Positions 53,363-62,576 of a stretch of 64,000 bases of DNA are shown here, in pieces. The stretch is from Allobacillus salarius (lineage in GTDB: Bacteria > Bacillota > Bacilli > Bacillales > Alkalibacillaceae). Every line of letters starts with the position of its first letter. Position 1 is the stretch's first letter. Under the pieces are notes generated by a model. That model was given only the letters and a program-made list of their open reading frames with translations. It did no database searches and was not told where the DNA came from. The DNA is taken from positions 81,803 through 145,802 of the forward strand of contig NZ_VMHE01000004.1 in the NCBI RefSeq assembly GCF_007559425.1, given 5' to 3'. The position numbers and the translations under genes are program-made.

Positions 53363-54430
53363 TTAACCATTTTGGCGGATCGTATCAATTGTCGTTTGGT
53401 CGACAGATTTAATTAGTTTTACTAAAAGCTCTCGTGCAGCCTGATAATCTTCAATATGAACAATCGATGAGCTTGTATGGATATAACGTGAGCAAATCCC
53501 AATTACCGCAGATGGTACACCGTCATTCGACGTATGCACACGTCCTGCGTCTGTCCCGCCTTGTGAAATAAAGTACTGATATGGAATATCATTTGATTCT
53601 GCTGTATCCAAGACAAATTCGCGCATTCCTCGATGTGTAACCATCGTTCGATCAAAAATCCGAAGTAATGCCCCTTTTCCTAATTGGCCGAATTCCTTGT
53701 CGTCTCCAGACATATCATTCGCAGGTGATGCGTCCAATGCAAAGAAAATATCTGGGTTAATCATGTTGGCTGCAACTTGTGCACCGCGTAAACCGACTTC
53801 CTCTTGTACAGTTGCACCTGAATAAAGCTGATGGTTTAACGTTTCTCCTTGTAGCTCCTTTAATAGCTCAATCGACAAACCACAACCATAACGGTTATCC
53901 CATGCTTTTGCCATGATCTTTTTCTCATTTGCCATCGGTGTAAACGGGCAAACCGGTACAACCGCCTGACCTGGCTTCACACCAATCTTTTTAGCATCCG
54001 CTTCATCATCTGCACCAATGTCAATCATCATGTTTTTTATTTCCATTGGCTTGCTACGCTGTTCAGGTGTTAGATTATGCGGCGGAATGGATCCAATGAC
54101 ACCTGGAATTGGACCGTTGTCTGTCATGATTTCGACTCGTTGTGCAAGCATGACTTGGTTCCACCAACCACCTAATGGTTGAAAGCGAAGCATTCCGTTT
54201 TTCGTTATTTGTGTCACCATGAAGCCAACTTCATCCATGTGACCGGCAACCATTACTCGCGGTCCTTCTCCTTTGCGAACACCGAACACGCCGCCAAGTC
54301 GGTCTTGAACAATTTCATCCGAATATTTCTCCAGTTCTTGTCGCATGAAACTTCGTACATCATGTTCGAATCCTGGTGGTCCTGCAAGTTCGGTCAATGT
54401 TTTAAATAAATCTTTCGTTTCTTGTTCCAT
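53363..54430 (-). CDS. ytoP: M42 family glutamyl aminopeptidase YtoP
   Basis: A 355-residue two-metal aminopeptidase (357 in B. subtilis). Metal and catalytic residues are visible in order: AGHMDEVG (His, Asp), [11 protein letters not shown] (Asp), [10 protein letters not shown] (Glu-Glu), FALDASP (Asp) and [10 protein letters not shown] (His). It cleaves N-terminal residues from peptides in the cytoplasm as a large oligomer. The ATG at 54430 follows GGGGGTGTACAT; the longer frame start is not supported. Confidence 0.94.
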   Translation of the reverse strand: MEQETKDLFKTLTELAGPPGFEHDVRSFMRQELEKYSDEIVQDRLGGVFGVRKGEGPRVMVAGHMDEVGFMVTQITKNGMLRFQPLGGWWNQVMLAQRVEIMTDNGPIPGVIGSIPPHNLTPEQRSKPMEIKNMMIDIGADDEADAKKIGVKPGQAVVPVCPFTPMANEKKIMAKAWDNRYGCGLSIELLKELQGETLNHQLYSGATVQEEVGLRGAQVAANMINPDIFFALDASPANDMSGDDKEFGQLGKGALLRIFDRTMVTHRGMREFVLDTAESNDIPYQYFISQGGTDAGRVHTSNDGVPSAVIGICSRYIHTSSSIVHIEDYQAARELLVKLIKSVDQTTIDTIRQNG

Positions 54431-54589
54431 ATGTACACCCCCATTTATATTTTTACCCACTGTTCATTTTAACGGAAAATACACTTTCTTTCCATTCTTC
54501 TTGCACTTTCCTTGCCAACAGTTTAATTTTTATGAAAGAACATATATAATAAGTGGTAGATTCTATACAAGACGGATGGAGTGAATAAC

Positions 54590-54901
54590 ATGAAATGGTA
54601 TAAACTTGTAGCTCCAGCAGCGGTCGGTTTGATTGCAGGAGCTGTCATCGGTAAAAAAGTTAAAGATCAATGGTTAATCCCTGAAGTTGCTTTGAACCGA
54701 GTCAAAGAAATGTACAAAGAAGATGGACCGATTAGTGGTTCTTGGATTATGATGCAAAAAGAACCTTTTGAAAAAGATGGAGAAACGTATACCGTTTATC
54801 GTGGTGGAATATCAAGAAACATTGATGGCGTCACTTCACAGTATCAATTTAAAGTGAATGCTAAAAACGGAGAGATTTTGTCCACTGGGCAAGTTAATTA
54901 A
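54590..54901 (+). CDS. ytzB: PepSY-like membrane protein YtzB
   Basis: A 103-residue protein matching YtzB (104). An N-terminal membrane helix (about 3-22, WYKLVAPAAVGLIAGAVIG) is followed by a single extracytoplasmic PepSY-type domain (LNRVKEMYKEDGPISGSWIMM, then FKVNAKNGEILSTGQV). PepSY domains often inhibit or modulate peptidases, and it lies back to back with the aminopeptidase gene ytoP. The ATG at 54590 is placed 8 bases after GGATGGAG; the GTG three codons earlier is less likely. Confidence 0.87.
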   Translation: MKWYKLVAPAAVGLIAGAVIGKKVKDQWLIPEVALNRVKEMYKEDGPISGSWIMMQKEPFEKDGETYTVYRGGISRNIDGVTSQYQFKVNAKNGEILSTGQVN

Positions 54902-54912
54902 TAAGCAAAAGG

Positions 54913-54940
54913 AAAAGAGGTGCATATCGCACCTCTTTTA
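54913..54940. terminator. Terminator between ytzB and ytnP
   Basis: AAAAGAGGTGC and GCACCTCTTTT pair perfectly around ATATC-type loop bases between convergent genes. Confidence 0.92.
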
Positions 54941-54950
54941 TATTGGGAAA

Positions 54951-55805
54951 TTATTTATATTCATACCGTTCTCTTTTTAGTTCTTCTACAATTTTTCGAT
55001 CTTCATCAAACTTAATCGCCCGATAATAGGCATCATGATAAAATGTGAACCAATAATTTGATGGGATAGCTTCTTCTTGTAAGTCCTTTTTCGCATGGAC
55101 ACTCGTTACCGGATAATCATCATATGCTAATACCCACAGTGGATTTTGATGGGCATGTGTCGGCATAATATCGGCCATATGATAAAATCCTTCATCACCA
55201 TCACGAAACTTAATCACAGCGTGACCATCACTATGACCACCTGTGTGATGCATCGTTAACCCAGGAACAATCTCAACTTCTTCTTTAAACGTTTTCACTT
55301 GGTCTTGAATAGGTTCCCAGTTTTCTTTCCAGTACGTATTCTTCGAGCGCATATTCGGGTGACGCATTTCATGCCATTCCGTTTCAGTTGTATAAATTGT
55401 TGCGTTCGGAAATGCTGAAACAAGCGTATCTCCCTCATGCTTTGACAATCCACAAGCATGGTCAAAGTGAAGATGGGTCATCAAAATCGTATCAATATCC
55501 TCTGGCTTCAATCCTTTTTCAGCTAAAGATTCCTCAACAGACGACTCTTCTAATAGGCCAAAATTTCTCTTTTGTTTATCTGTGAATTTATCTTTACCTA
55601 AACCTGATTCAATCAAAATTTTACGATCATCTACCTCAAGAAGAATTACATCCGACCGTAATTCAATTTGATTTTTTTCATTCACTGGATACATTTTTGA
55701 CCAAAGTGGCTTTGGGACAACACCAAACATCGCACCACCGTCAAGATGTGTCACACCACCATTTAACCATGTCAATGTCGCTCTTCCTACAGTTAACTGT
55801 TCCAT
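54951..55805 (-). CDS. ytnP: Metallo-beta-lactamase-fold lactonase YtnP
   Basis: A 284-residue protein closely following YtnP (281), a lactonase that can open N-acylhomoserine lactones and block signalling of other bacteria. The zinc motif HLHFDHACG (about 113-121) has the His-x-His-x-Asp-His pattern, with further ligands in [10 protein letters not shown] and HMADIMP. The ATG at 55805 (MEQLTVG) fits the family and follows GGGAGTG; the GTG four codons upstream overlaps that site. It starts 15 bp after trmB and is likely co-transcribed with it. Confidence 0.9.
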   Translation of the reverse strand: MEQLTVGRATLTWLNGGVTHLDGGAMFGVVPKPLWSKMYPVNEKNQIELRSDVILLEVDDRKILIESGLGKDKFTDKQKRNFGLLEESSVEESLAEKGLKPEDIDTILMTHLHFDHACGLSKHEGDTLVSAFPNATIYTTETEWHEMRHPNMRSKNTYWKENWEPIQDQVKTFKEEVEIVPGLTMHHTGGHSDGHAVIKFRDGDEGFYHMADIMPTHAHQNPLWVLAYDDYPVTSVHAKKDLQEEAIPSNYWFTFYHDAYYRAIKFDEDRKIVEELKRERYEYK

Positions 55806-55820
55806 CTCTGGATTCACTCC

Positions 55821-56465
55821 CTATTTATGATTACTAATGATACAACGATAAATTGGCTGACCTTTATTCGTAAATTTCTCTTCATATTCTGTCATGACAT
55901 TAGTAGGGTCTTCTGTTGCATGCAAATCCAAGGTGACTTCTTCTAACCGTAAGCCAAACTGCGAAAAACTGACTAGCGAATATTCAAACAGATGCTGGTT
56001 ATCAGTCTTCATAACAATCTTTCCGTCCGCCTTCAAAATCTGTTGATACTGCGACAAAAATGATTGATGCGTCAGTCGTCTTTTTTCATGACGGTTCTTC
56101 GGCCATGGATCTGAAAAATTGAGATAAATCGTATCTAATTCATTTTCTTCAAAAATATCACTTAACTGATCGGCATTTTCATGAAGTAATCGAACATTTT
56201 CAACCTCTGCTTCTTTAACTCGATCAATGGCTGACACGACGACGTTCTTCTGAACTTCCATTCCGATAAAATTAATTTCTGGATTTTTTGCCCCCATACC
56301 TTGAATAAATCCACCACGTCCACTACCAATTTCTAAGTGTACAGGTCGATTTGTATGTGAAAATGCTTGTTTCCATTTTCCTTTGTTTTGAGAAGGCTCG
56401 AGGACTACGATACCATCATGTTGTTTAATATAATCTTCTGCCCAGGGCTTATTTCGAACTCTCAT
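55821..56465 (-). CDS. trmB: tRNA (guanine-N7)-methyltransferase TrmB
   Basis: A 214-residue SAM-dependent enzyme that methylates G46 in the tRNA variable loop. The SAM motif is LEIGSGRGGFIQGM (about 44-57), and YLNFSDPWPKNRHEKRRL is the family signature. The tail is MTEYEEKFTNKGQPIYR. The ATG at 56465 follows GAGGTG with 6-base spacing and gives MRVRNKPWAED as in B. subtilis. It precedes ytnP on the same strand. Confidence 0.97.
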   Translation of the reverse strand: MRVRNKPWAEDYIKQHDGIVVLEPSQNKGKWKQAFSHTNRPVHLEIGSGRGGFIQGMGAKNPEINFIGMEVQKNVVVSAIDRVKEAEVENVRLLHENADQLSDIFEENELDTIYLNFSDPWPKNRHEKRRLTHQSFLSQYQQILKADGKIVMKTDNQHLFEYSLVSFSQFGLRLEEVTLDLHATEDPTNVMTEYEEKFTNKGQPIYRCIISNHK

Positions 56466-56539
56466 CTCTTTCACCTCAACTGCTATCTTATCATTATGCT
56501 TTCGAAAGAGAAAGATAATTTGGTAGATTTCGTTGGGTG

Positions 56540-56623
56540 GTCACTGGTGATAAACGCTGGATGACTGTCGATACAGCGATTCTAACTGACGATAAACGCT
56601 CGCCCACTGTCGATAAGCTAAAA
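56540..56623. repeat. Four tandem copies of a 21-bp unit
   Basis: Units at 56540, 56561, 56582 and 56603, each 21 bp. The consensus is NNNACTGNCGATAAACGCTNG with 6-8 differences per copy. Lies in the intergenic space upstream of trmB. The CGATAAAC core resembles the block at 7877-8134. Confidence 0.85.
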
Positions 56624-56626
56624 TAA

Positions 56627-56664
56627 AAAATGTCTACAAGTTCAATAGACTCGTAGACATTTTA
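56627..56664 (-). terminator. Terminator of ytmP
   Basis: AAAATGTCTAC-AGT and ACT-GTAGACATTTT form a long stem with small bulges, overlapping the last bases of ytmP; minus-strand T(6) follows. Confidence 0.85.
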
Positions 56665-57459
56665 ATATTTTCGATAGATAAATTGCTGTTCCTGTAAAAA
56701 TTGTATCCACTGATTAACTTTCTCTGTTTCTTTGCGATCAATGTGCCAAAGGATATATGAAATCGTTTGGGCAACTAAGTACCAGTTCATGCGCGCCAAC
56801 AAATCATTGGTTTCTTCCAAACCATAAAGCTTTAGCCATTCACTCCACTGATCTCTAGGAACATACACCCATAAAAACATGCTCAAGTCGAGTGCAGGAT
56901 CAGCGATGATTGCTTGGTCCCAATCAATTAAGTAAAGGTGGTCGTCTTCCCCTTTAAGCCAATTTTCATGGAACATGTCCGAATGACAAACAACTTTCTT
57001 TTCATTGTCAATTTCTTGCGCGTAACGAGATAAATATCTCGTTGCTTGAGAGATGGATTCATTCTCCAACATGTCATGTTTTTTACATTTATTTAGTAAT
57101 TGAATTAAGTAAGCTGAAGGACTTACCGGCTTTTTTCCCATTCGCATAAATAAATCTAGTATTTCACTCGAATGGTGGATCTTGCTCAATAGGCCTACGA
57201 CTTCTTCATTTTGCATTTCCGGACGAGTGAGCTCGCGACCTTCCATCCACTTTTGTGCTGTTATAACATCACCGTTTGACAATCTCTTTGTCCACATGAG
57301 TTTTGGCACAATTCCTTCTGCGGACAAAATTGCGATAAACGGATTTGAATTTCGTTTCAAAAACAGCTTATTATTCTCTTTTTCGGCAATAAAGGCCTCG
57401 CCTGATGTTCCTCCTGCAGGAGAAATCAACCAGTCAGAACCGAGAATTTGTTCCATCAT
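56662..57459 (-). CDS. ytmP: Aminoglycoside-phosphotransferase-fold kinase YtmP
   Basis: A 265-residue member of the APH/choline-kinase fold. The catalytic loop is CHSDMFHENWL (about 158-168, Asp and Asn present). The metal-binding segment is LIDWDQA, and KRN in the N-lobe supplies an ATP lysine. Known as YtmP in Bacillus; the natural substrate is unknown and no evidence ties it to antibiotic resistance. Two in-frame ATGs start the gene (MME); the first is kept. Confidence 0.86.
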   Translation of the reverse strand: MMEQILGSDWLISPAGGTSGEAFIAEKENNKLFLKRNSNPFIAILSAEGIVPKLMWTKRLSNGDVITAQKWMEGRELTRPEMQNEEVVGLLSKIHHSSEILDLFMRMGKKPVSPSAYLIQLLNKCKKHDMLENESISQATRYLSRYAQEIDNEKKVVCHSDMFHENWLKGEDDHLYLIDWDQAIIADPALDLSMFLWVYVPRDQWSEWLKLYGLEETNDLLARMNWYLVAQTISYILWHIDRKETEKVNQWIQFLQEQQFIYRKY

Positions 57460-57627
57460 TTCACCACTTTTCGTCCTTCAATCTATGTGTCTATTAAAAA
57501 TTGAAAAAGTCCAGAGACACCCATGATCCCCCGACCTAAAAACTTCGTCATAAGTTGTCGATTTATTTTCATCTGCCTAATTAGATTAACGCATTATCGA
57601 CAATCATTTCAAGGGATAATTGAAACT

Positions 57628-58557
57628 TTATTTTCTTTTTATGAGCCTTGAACGGTCCTCTTTTTCGATTAAACACCGATAGCACCGCCCTGTAACGCCA
57701 TCTGCTTGATAGGATAATTCTTTACTTGAATTAATTTCGATCCGTGAACCTGTCAGTTCTTCTACTTCTTTAAATCTCGTATGTTTTCCGACAAAAATCG
57801 ATAGAAACAAAAACAGTAATTTGATTTTAGAAATATTATGTACAACCGTTATAGAGAAATGTTGTTGATTGTTCTTTGCTTTTGGCGCGATTTTCATGCC
57901 ACCACCGAAATACGGATGATTACTTAAAGTGATTAACCAAACATTTTTGAAATAGTGGGATTTTCCATCAATCTTTGCTTCAAACGTCTTTGGTTGAAAG
58001 GTAATTAGCGTTGCTAAAATACCAATGATATAAATTAAGAATGATAAGTGCAGTTTATTTAAAAACCGTTTATAACGTGATGCATTTACACGTTCGGTAA
58101 TTTCTGCATCAAATCCAAAGCCAATAGTTGATGCAAAAAGTTTCAATCTGTTCTTTGCCAATAGATCCGGTCGATAAGTACCAAACCAATATGGCTTTCC
58201 TTTCATTCCAGCAAACAATGCATTGAGCTGTCGTTTAGGGTTCAACGATGTTTTCAATCCTCTGGCAAGGTCGTTACCAGAGCCTACTGGAACAAATGCT
58301 AAGTGGATATTCGGGTGATCTTTCAGCCCATTTAACACCTCATAAAAAGTGCCATCCCCACCTACGACAATTAGTTGTTTCATTCGCTCATGATGCATCA
58401 CTGCAATTTGCTCAGCCAGTGAAGTTGCATGTCCTTCATATTTCGTATGAAATGTTTTACAGCGACCTTTCAACTGCGGGTGATCTCTTAAAAACTCTTC
58501 AACAATTTTTCGCCCTTTACCTTTACCAGCGGTCGGATTAATTATAAATATATGCAT
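57628..58557 (-). CDS. ytlR: Diacylglycerol kinase-family lipid kinase YtlR
   Basis: A 309-residue lipid kinase of the DAGK catalytic family. The N-terminal NPTAGKGKGRK, nucleotide loop VVGGDGTFYEVLNGL (about 62-76) and VPVGSGNDLARGL (about 89-101) are typical. It is a soluble or membrane-associated enzyme that phosphorylates a lipid, probably diacylglycerol or a related alcohol. It starts 3 bp after the ytlQ stop, within a ytlP-ytlQ-ytlR run as in B. subtilis. Confidence 0.9.
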   Translation of the reverse strand: MHIFIINPTAGKGKGRKIVEEFLRDHPQLKGRCKTFHTKYEGHATSLAEQIAVMHHERMKQLIVVGGDGTFYEVLNGLKDHPNIHLAFVPVGSGNDLARGLKTSLNPKRQLNALFAGMKGKPYWFGTYRPDLLAKNRLKLFASTIGFGFDAEITERVNASRYKRFLNKLHLSFLIYIIGILATLITFQPKTFEAKIDGKSHYFKNVWLITLSNHPYFGGGMKIAPKAKNNQQHFSITVVHNISKIKLLFLFLSIFVGKHTRFKEVEELTGSRIEINSSKELSYQADGVTGRCYRCLIEKEDRSRLIKRK

Positions 58558-58560
58558 GAA

Positions 58561-59481
58561 TCAGTCTCCCGGTTGCTGCATAAAATCATTATCCGCCTCA
58601 TCCCACTCTGGCCTGTTAAATGAAGTCGTTTGTGTGTGGGAAAGCAATGCTTCTGCAACTTTTAATTGTTGGTATTTTAATGGTGTTCTCCCAGAACGAT
58701 GTTTTGTAAACCATTGATCATATACATGCTTATCAATGAAATCTGTGTTTAGATGAGCTTGTAAGGAATGGATAGAAGCATTCTTTGTGATCAATGTTTT
58801 TTTGACTGGAAATTGGATGTCATGATAGTCTAATAGACTTTTGACCGTCTTTTCAATCCGATTTAACTGAAGCATCGGATTCAAGATTGTTTGTTCCCTC
58901 TCTTCCGTTTTCTTCAACCATCTTCGTTCATCAATTGGTTCATATATGACAGAAGAATCTTCTGCCTCCAAAAAGGAAATACATACAATTTCTAGCGGTG
59001 TTATTAACAATATGCCGCCTTCAATCAAAGCTTTTTTAATTAAAAACAATGGTTGATACATCAACAAGTAACTATCTGGGAATCGTTGCAATAAATATTT
59101 TAGTTGTTCATTTTCTCGTAGTGAAGCGTCAGGATACGAAATTTCTTTTATCGTTCCGGATGCCCACCGCAGTTGAAAATCCATTAATTGGTCCAAATAC
59201 CACTGCTTTAATTCTTCTTCTGTTTCAGGCAATTCAACAGTGGGTTTCTGCTCTTCTGGCTCTTCTTTTTGAACCCGAAATTTTCGAAAAAAAGATTTAT
59301 TTTCAGTGGATTCCACCTCATCAACAACAGACTCTTCCGTTAATTGCTCCTGCCACTGCTCTTTCAACCGGTTGTATCGATCATTTTTTAATCGAATGAA
59401 TTGGCCCGGATAATGAAACATATCTGTTTCATAGCGTGATATATGATCTTGTAGCTTAATTAATTGCCCCATCTTCTTCAT
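58561..59481 (-). CDS. ytlQ: Hypothetical protein YtlQ-like
   Basis: A 306-residue soluble protein of uncertain class. The first 45 residues (QLIKLQDHISRYETDMFHYPGQFIRLKNDRYNRL) and a central mixed alpha/beta part (LLITPLEIVCISFL, VKKTLITKNASI) recall NERD-like nuclease-related domains, but no clear catalytic set was found. It overlaps the end of thpR by 26 bp, using ATG at 59481, or ATG at 59472 with less overlap. Neighbours are an RNA 2',3'-phosphodiesterase and a lipid kinase. Function unknown. Confidence 0.75.
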   Translation of the reverse strand: MKKMGQLIKLQDHISRYETDMFHYPGQFIRLKNDRYNRLKEQWQEQLTEESVVDEVESTENKSFFRKFRVQKEEPEEQKPTVELPETEEELKQWYLDQLMDFQLRWASGTIKEISYPDASLRENEQLKYLLQRFPDSYLLMYQPLFLIKKALIEGGILLITPLEIVCISFLEAEDSSVIYEPIDERRWLKKTEEREQTILNPMLQLNRIEKTVKSLLDYHDIQFPVKKTLITKNASIHSLQAHLNTDFIDKHVYDQWFTKHRSGRTPLKYQQLKVAEALLSHTQTTSFNRPEWDEADNDFMQQPGD

Positions 59482-60067
59482 CCCATGTTTTATTTACTAT
59501 GTTTAAATTTGGATAAACAGCCACCGGTTCATAGCTCTTGTTTTGTCCTCGTTTGACGGTATACAAAATCAATTGATTGACTGGAAAATCAATCGACTTT
59601 TCCATATCAAGCTTTTCGGTTAAACGGTCAGCAGAAAAATATTTCTTATCTTTTAGCCACTTTTTAGCTAATGTAATATGCGGTCTGTACGGACGACGCT
59701 CGACGTCAAAGCCAAGCGACACCATCTCATGCTCAACGACTTTCTGTAACGCGAGCAGCGACTCAGTAGGTGCTATATCAGCATACATAACACGTGGTTG
59801 GTCTTCTTTTCCGAAAAAGTTCACTCCGGTAATATGTAACATGAGGTCATGAGGGATTGATATGTTCGCCAATCGCTCTTTTACTTGCCACAATTGTTCG
59901 TTACTGACACTCCCTAAAAACTTGAGCGTAATATGAAAATCCTCAGGGTTTAACCATTTCCGATAGTTCACAAACGGTGAAAGGATCTCCTGCCATTTCT
60001 CTAACTGTTCTTCTACAAGCGTTGAAACAGGAAATCCAATAAAATAATGGGGGTCTTCTGGCAACAT
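59456..60067 (-). CDS. thpR: RNA 2',3'-cyclic phosphodiesterase ThpR (YtlP)
   Basis: A 203-residue 2H phosphoesterase. Both catalytic His-x-Thr-x motifs are present: HITLKFLG (about 45-52) and HITLAKKW (about 131-138). Enzymes of this family open 2',3'-cyclic phosphates and were formerly named 2'-5' RNA ligase. GAGAGTGACGA precedes the ATG. First gene of the thpR-ytlQ-ytlR run, overlapping ytlQ by 26 bp. Confidence 0.93.
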   Translation of the reverse strand: MLPEDPHYFIGFPVSTLVEEQLEKWQEILSPFVNYRKWLNPEDFHITLKFLGSVSNEQLWQVKERLANISIPHDLMLHITGVNFFGKEDQPRVMYADIAPTESLLALQKVVEHEMVSLGFDVERRPYRPHITLAKKWLKDKKYFSADRLTEKLDMEKSIDFPVNQLILYTVKRGQNKSYEPVAVYPNLNIVNKTWDEEDGAIN

Positions 60068-60141
60068 TCGTCACTCTCTTTCAATTTTTATTAGAATTTT
60101 AAGATTATTCTACTACAAACTCCGACAAAAATCATCTTTAT

Positions 60142-60855
60142 TTAACTTCTCAGTAAATCTAGTTCTTCTTCAGATAACTCGCGGTAGGCGCCTGGTGTTA
60201 ACGACGTATCAAGCTCCAACCCTTTCATTGACCTTCGATGTAGGTGTAACACTTTCTTGCCTACAGCAAGGAACATTCGTTTAATTTGGTGAAATTTCCC
60301 TTCAATGACAGAAACCTCAATATAAGAACGCTCATGAAAGGAACGAATAATTGATAGCTTTGCAGGTTTCGTCACATAACCATCATCAAGAGTTACACCT
60401 TGTTCAAATGCCTTCACGTCATCTTCGGTCACTTTACCGAGAATATCAGCCTCATACACTTTTTCAGCATGATAATTCGGTGAAGTTAGTTGATGGGCTA
60501 ATTGCCCGTCATTCGTTAACAGCAATAAGCCCGTTGTATTTTTATCTAGCCGACCGACCGGAAATAAGTTATACGGTTTGAACTCATCACCAATCAAATC
60601 AGTCACGCATTTTTCTTTCACATCTTCTGTAGCAGAAATCACACCTGCTGGCTTATTCAACATTAAATAGACATACTTTTGGTAGTGAACTGCCTTGCCA
60701 CCAACGACTAAATCAGCTGTATACGGATCGACATGTGTAGCAAGATCTTTGACAGGCTTACCATCCAGTAAAACCTGGCCCTTTTTGGCTAACTTTTTCA
60801 CATCTTTTCGAGATCCAAAACCTTGATTCGCCAGCAACTTATCCAAACGCATCAT
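60142..60855 (-). CDS. 16S rRNA pseudouridine synthase, RsuA family
   Basis: A 237-residue enzyme. An N-terminal S4 RNA-binding domain (MRLDKLLANQGFGSRKDVKKL) is followed by the RsuA/RluB-type catalytic domain. The catalytic aspartate is in VGRLDKNTTGLLLLTNDG (about 101-118). KPAGVISA and EGKFHQIKRM are family motifs. It probably modifies U516-equivalent of 16S rRNA. It starts 8 bp after murJ and is likely co-transcribed. Two ATGs (MM) fit AGGAGAATGT equally. Confidence 0.9.
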   Translation of the reverse strand: MMRLDKLLANQGFGSRKDVKKLAKKGQVLLDGKPVKDLATHVDPYTADLVVGGKAVHYQKYVYLMLNKPAGVISATEDVKEKCVTDLIGDEFKPYNLFPVGRLDKNTTGLLLLTNDGQLAHQLTSPNYHAEKVYEADILGKVTEDDVKAFEQGVTLDDGYVTKPAKLSIIRSFHERSYIEVSVIEGKFHQIKRMFLAVGKKVLHLHRRSMKGLELDTSLTPGAYRELSEEELDLLRS

Positions 60856-60863
60856 ACATTCTC

Positions 60864-62486
60864 CTAAACGAAAAATTTCGAGAAACGCTTAACTTTCGGA
60901 CCGAGCAAACGCTCAAGCAACGTTGTTTTATAGGCCATCCAGAAATAGGCATAGATTCCGATTACGACAGACACAAGAAGCTGGGTGACATGCTTCAACT
61001 TCGTAGCTTCTGGCCCGAAGACTAAACCAGTCGCATAATTTACGAGCAATACAATCAGTCCCATGATGGCACTTAAAATGACAATGAGCAAAATTTTCTT
61101 AAACAGCTTTTTCTGATCAAATTGGGTAACTCGTTGGATTTTCCATAAGTTCAAACTACTAGCTGCAAGTGCCGCCAATATGGTCGCAAACACTGCACCT
61201 TTTGGTCCAAGCCAAATGATCATCGGTGCGTTGGCACTTCCTTTGATTACTAAACCTGTTAACAAGCTGATGACGGTAAAGTTTTGACGATTAATCCCTT
61301 GTAAAATGGATGCCGTTACCGTAAACAAGCCGAAAAACAAAGCTGCTGGTGCATAATACGCAAGTAATGGTGCAGCAAAGTTCTGAGCCGCTTCTGGCGA
61401 ATAAAATGTACCGAAAAGTGGTTCGGCCAATACTATAATGCCGACAACTGCAGGAAAAATGAATAGGAAAACAGTCAAGACGGTTTGCTGTAAATATTTG
61501 TGATACGAGTTGGCATCATTTTGTGTAAACGCCTGTGTAACTGCGGGCAAGGAAGCCAAAGCAAGACCGGTTGCAATGGTAATCGGTATAACGACAATTT
61601 TGTGCCCAGTGAGAGAGATTACTGATAAAAATTGTTCCGAAACATCGCCTAGACCTGCTACCGCCATTGCCCGGTTAAACGTAAGCGTATCAATTAATTG
61701 ATAAAGTGGGATTGCGACACCTACTAATACAAATGGACCGGCGTACGATAATAACTCCAATATCATTTTCTTTTTCGAAATGGACGGTTCAAACGGTGCA
61801 TTTTCCAACTCACGATCAATCAGTGGTTTTCGTTTTCGATAAAACCAGACCAATACAATGCTTGAAGCAATCGCACCGATCAACGCAGAGAAAGTCGCCA
61901 TTCCGACGGCTGTTGTCATCGAGCCATTCATAACCTTGATAACAATATATGTGGCACCTAAAAGGAAAATGATTCGTGCAATTTGCTCCACTACGACAGA
62001 TACCGCTGTTGGTCCCATCGAGTTATGACCTTGAAAATATCCACGTGTTATACTCATGGCAGGGATGACCAACAAAGCAAAACTGACCATTTGAATGACG
62101 AAAGCAACATCATCCTGTGAATTCGCAAACCCTTCATTTGGTATAATGATTCCCGCTAACCAATCTGCACTTAAAAACATGAGCGCAAACGCAAAAAAAC
62201 CAGTCCCAATCATAATGGTGAGACCTGTTCGATACATCGCTTCTTTTGTGGCATAATCGCCAAGCGCGTGATACTTCGATACAAATTTCGACATCGCAAG
62301 AGGAATTCCCATCGTCGATATACTGATAAAAATCATGTATGGTATGTATCCGTATTGAAATAATACCGCCCCGATGTCACCGACGAGCATATAAAAAGGG
62401 ATCACGTATATGACTCCCAGAATTTTCGACAAAAAATTGGCACTCGTTAACATCATGGTGCCCCGTAATATATTTGGTTTCGACAT
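60864..62486 (-). CDS. murJ: Lipid II flippase MurJ (YtgP)
   Basis: A 540-residue MOP/MATE-superfamily membrane protein with about fourteen helices. It is the YtgP lineage, shown in B. subtilis to be the MurJ lipid II flippase. N-terminal GTMMLTSANFLSKILGVIYVIPFYMLVG and the central GYFQGHNSMGPTAVS are markers. It moves the wall precursor across the membrane. First gene of a pair with the pseudouridine synthase. A second flippase (Amj) may exist elsewhere and cannot be assessed here. Confidence 0.93.
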   Translation of the reverse strand: MSKPNILRGTMMLTSANFLSKILGVIYVIPFYMLVGDIGAVLFQYGYIPYMIFISISTMGIPLAMSKFVSKYHALGDYATKEAMYRTGLTIMIGTGFFAFALMFLSADWLAGIIIPNEGFANSQDDVAFVIQMVSFALLVIPAMSITRGYFQGHNSMGPTAVSVVVEQIARIIFLLGATYIVIKVMNGSMTTAVGMATFSALIGAIASSIVLVWFYRKRKPLIDRELENAPFEPSISKKKMILELLSYAGPFVLVGVAIPLYQLIDTLTFNRAMAVAGLGDVSEQFLSVISLTGHKIVVIPITIATGLALASLPAVTQAFTQNDANSYHKYLQQTVLTVFLFIFPAVVGIIVLAEPLFGTFYSPEAAQNFAAPLLAYYAPAALFFGLFTVTASILQGINRQNFTVISLLTGLVIKGSANAPMIIWLGPKGAVFATILAALAASSLNLWKIQRVTQFDQKKLFKKILLIVILSAIMGLIVLLVNYATGLVFGPEATKLKHVTQLLVSVVIGIYAYFWMAYKTTLLERLLGPKVKRFSKFFV

Positions 62487-62576
62487 AATTTCACCTACAA
62501 ATTATTGTTCATTGTAACAGTTTTATTTTATCATACTATTTAAGATAACATTACAAAAAGAAAGGCTTGAACCAAT

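Noticed and set aside
56662..57459. Aminoglycoside resistance gene
   Set aside because: The APH fold is shared by many kinases; this is the chromosomal ytmP lineage with no resistance-specific motif or mobile context.
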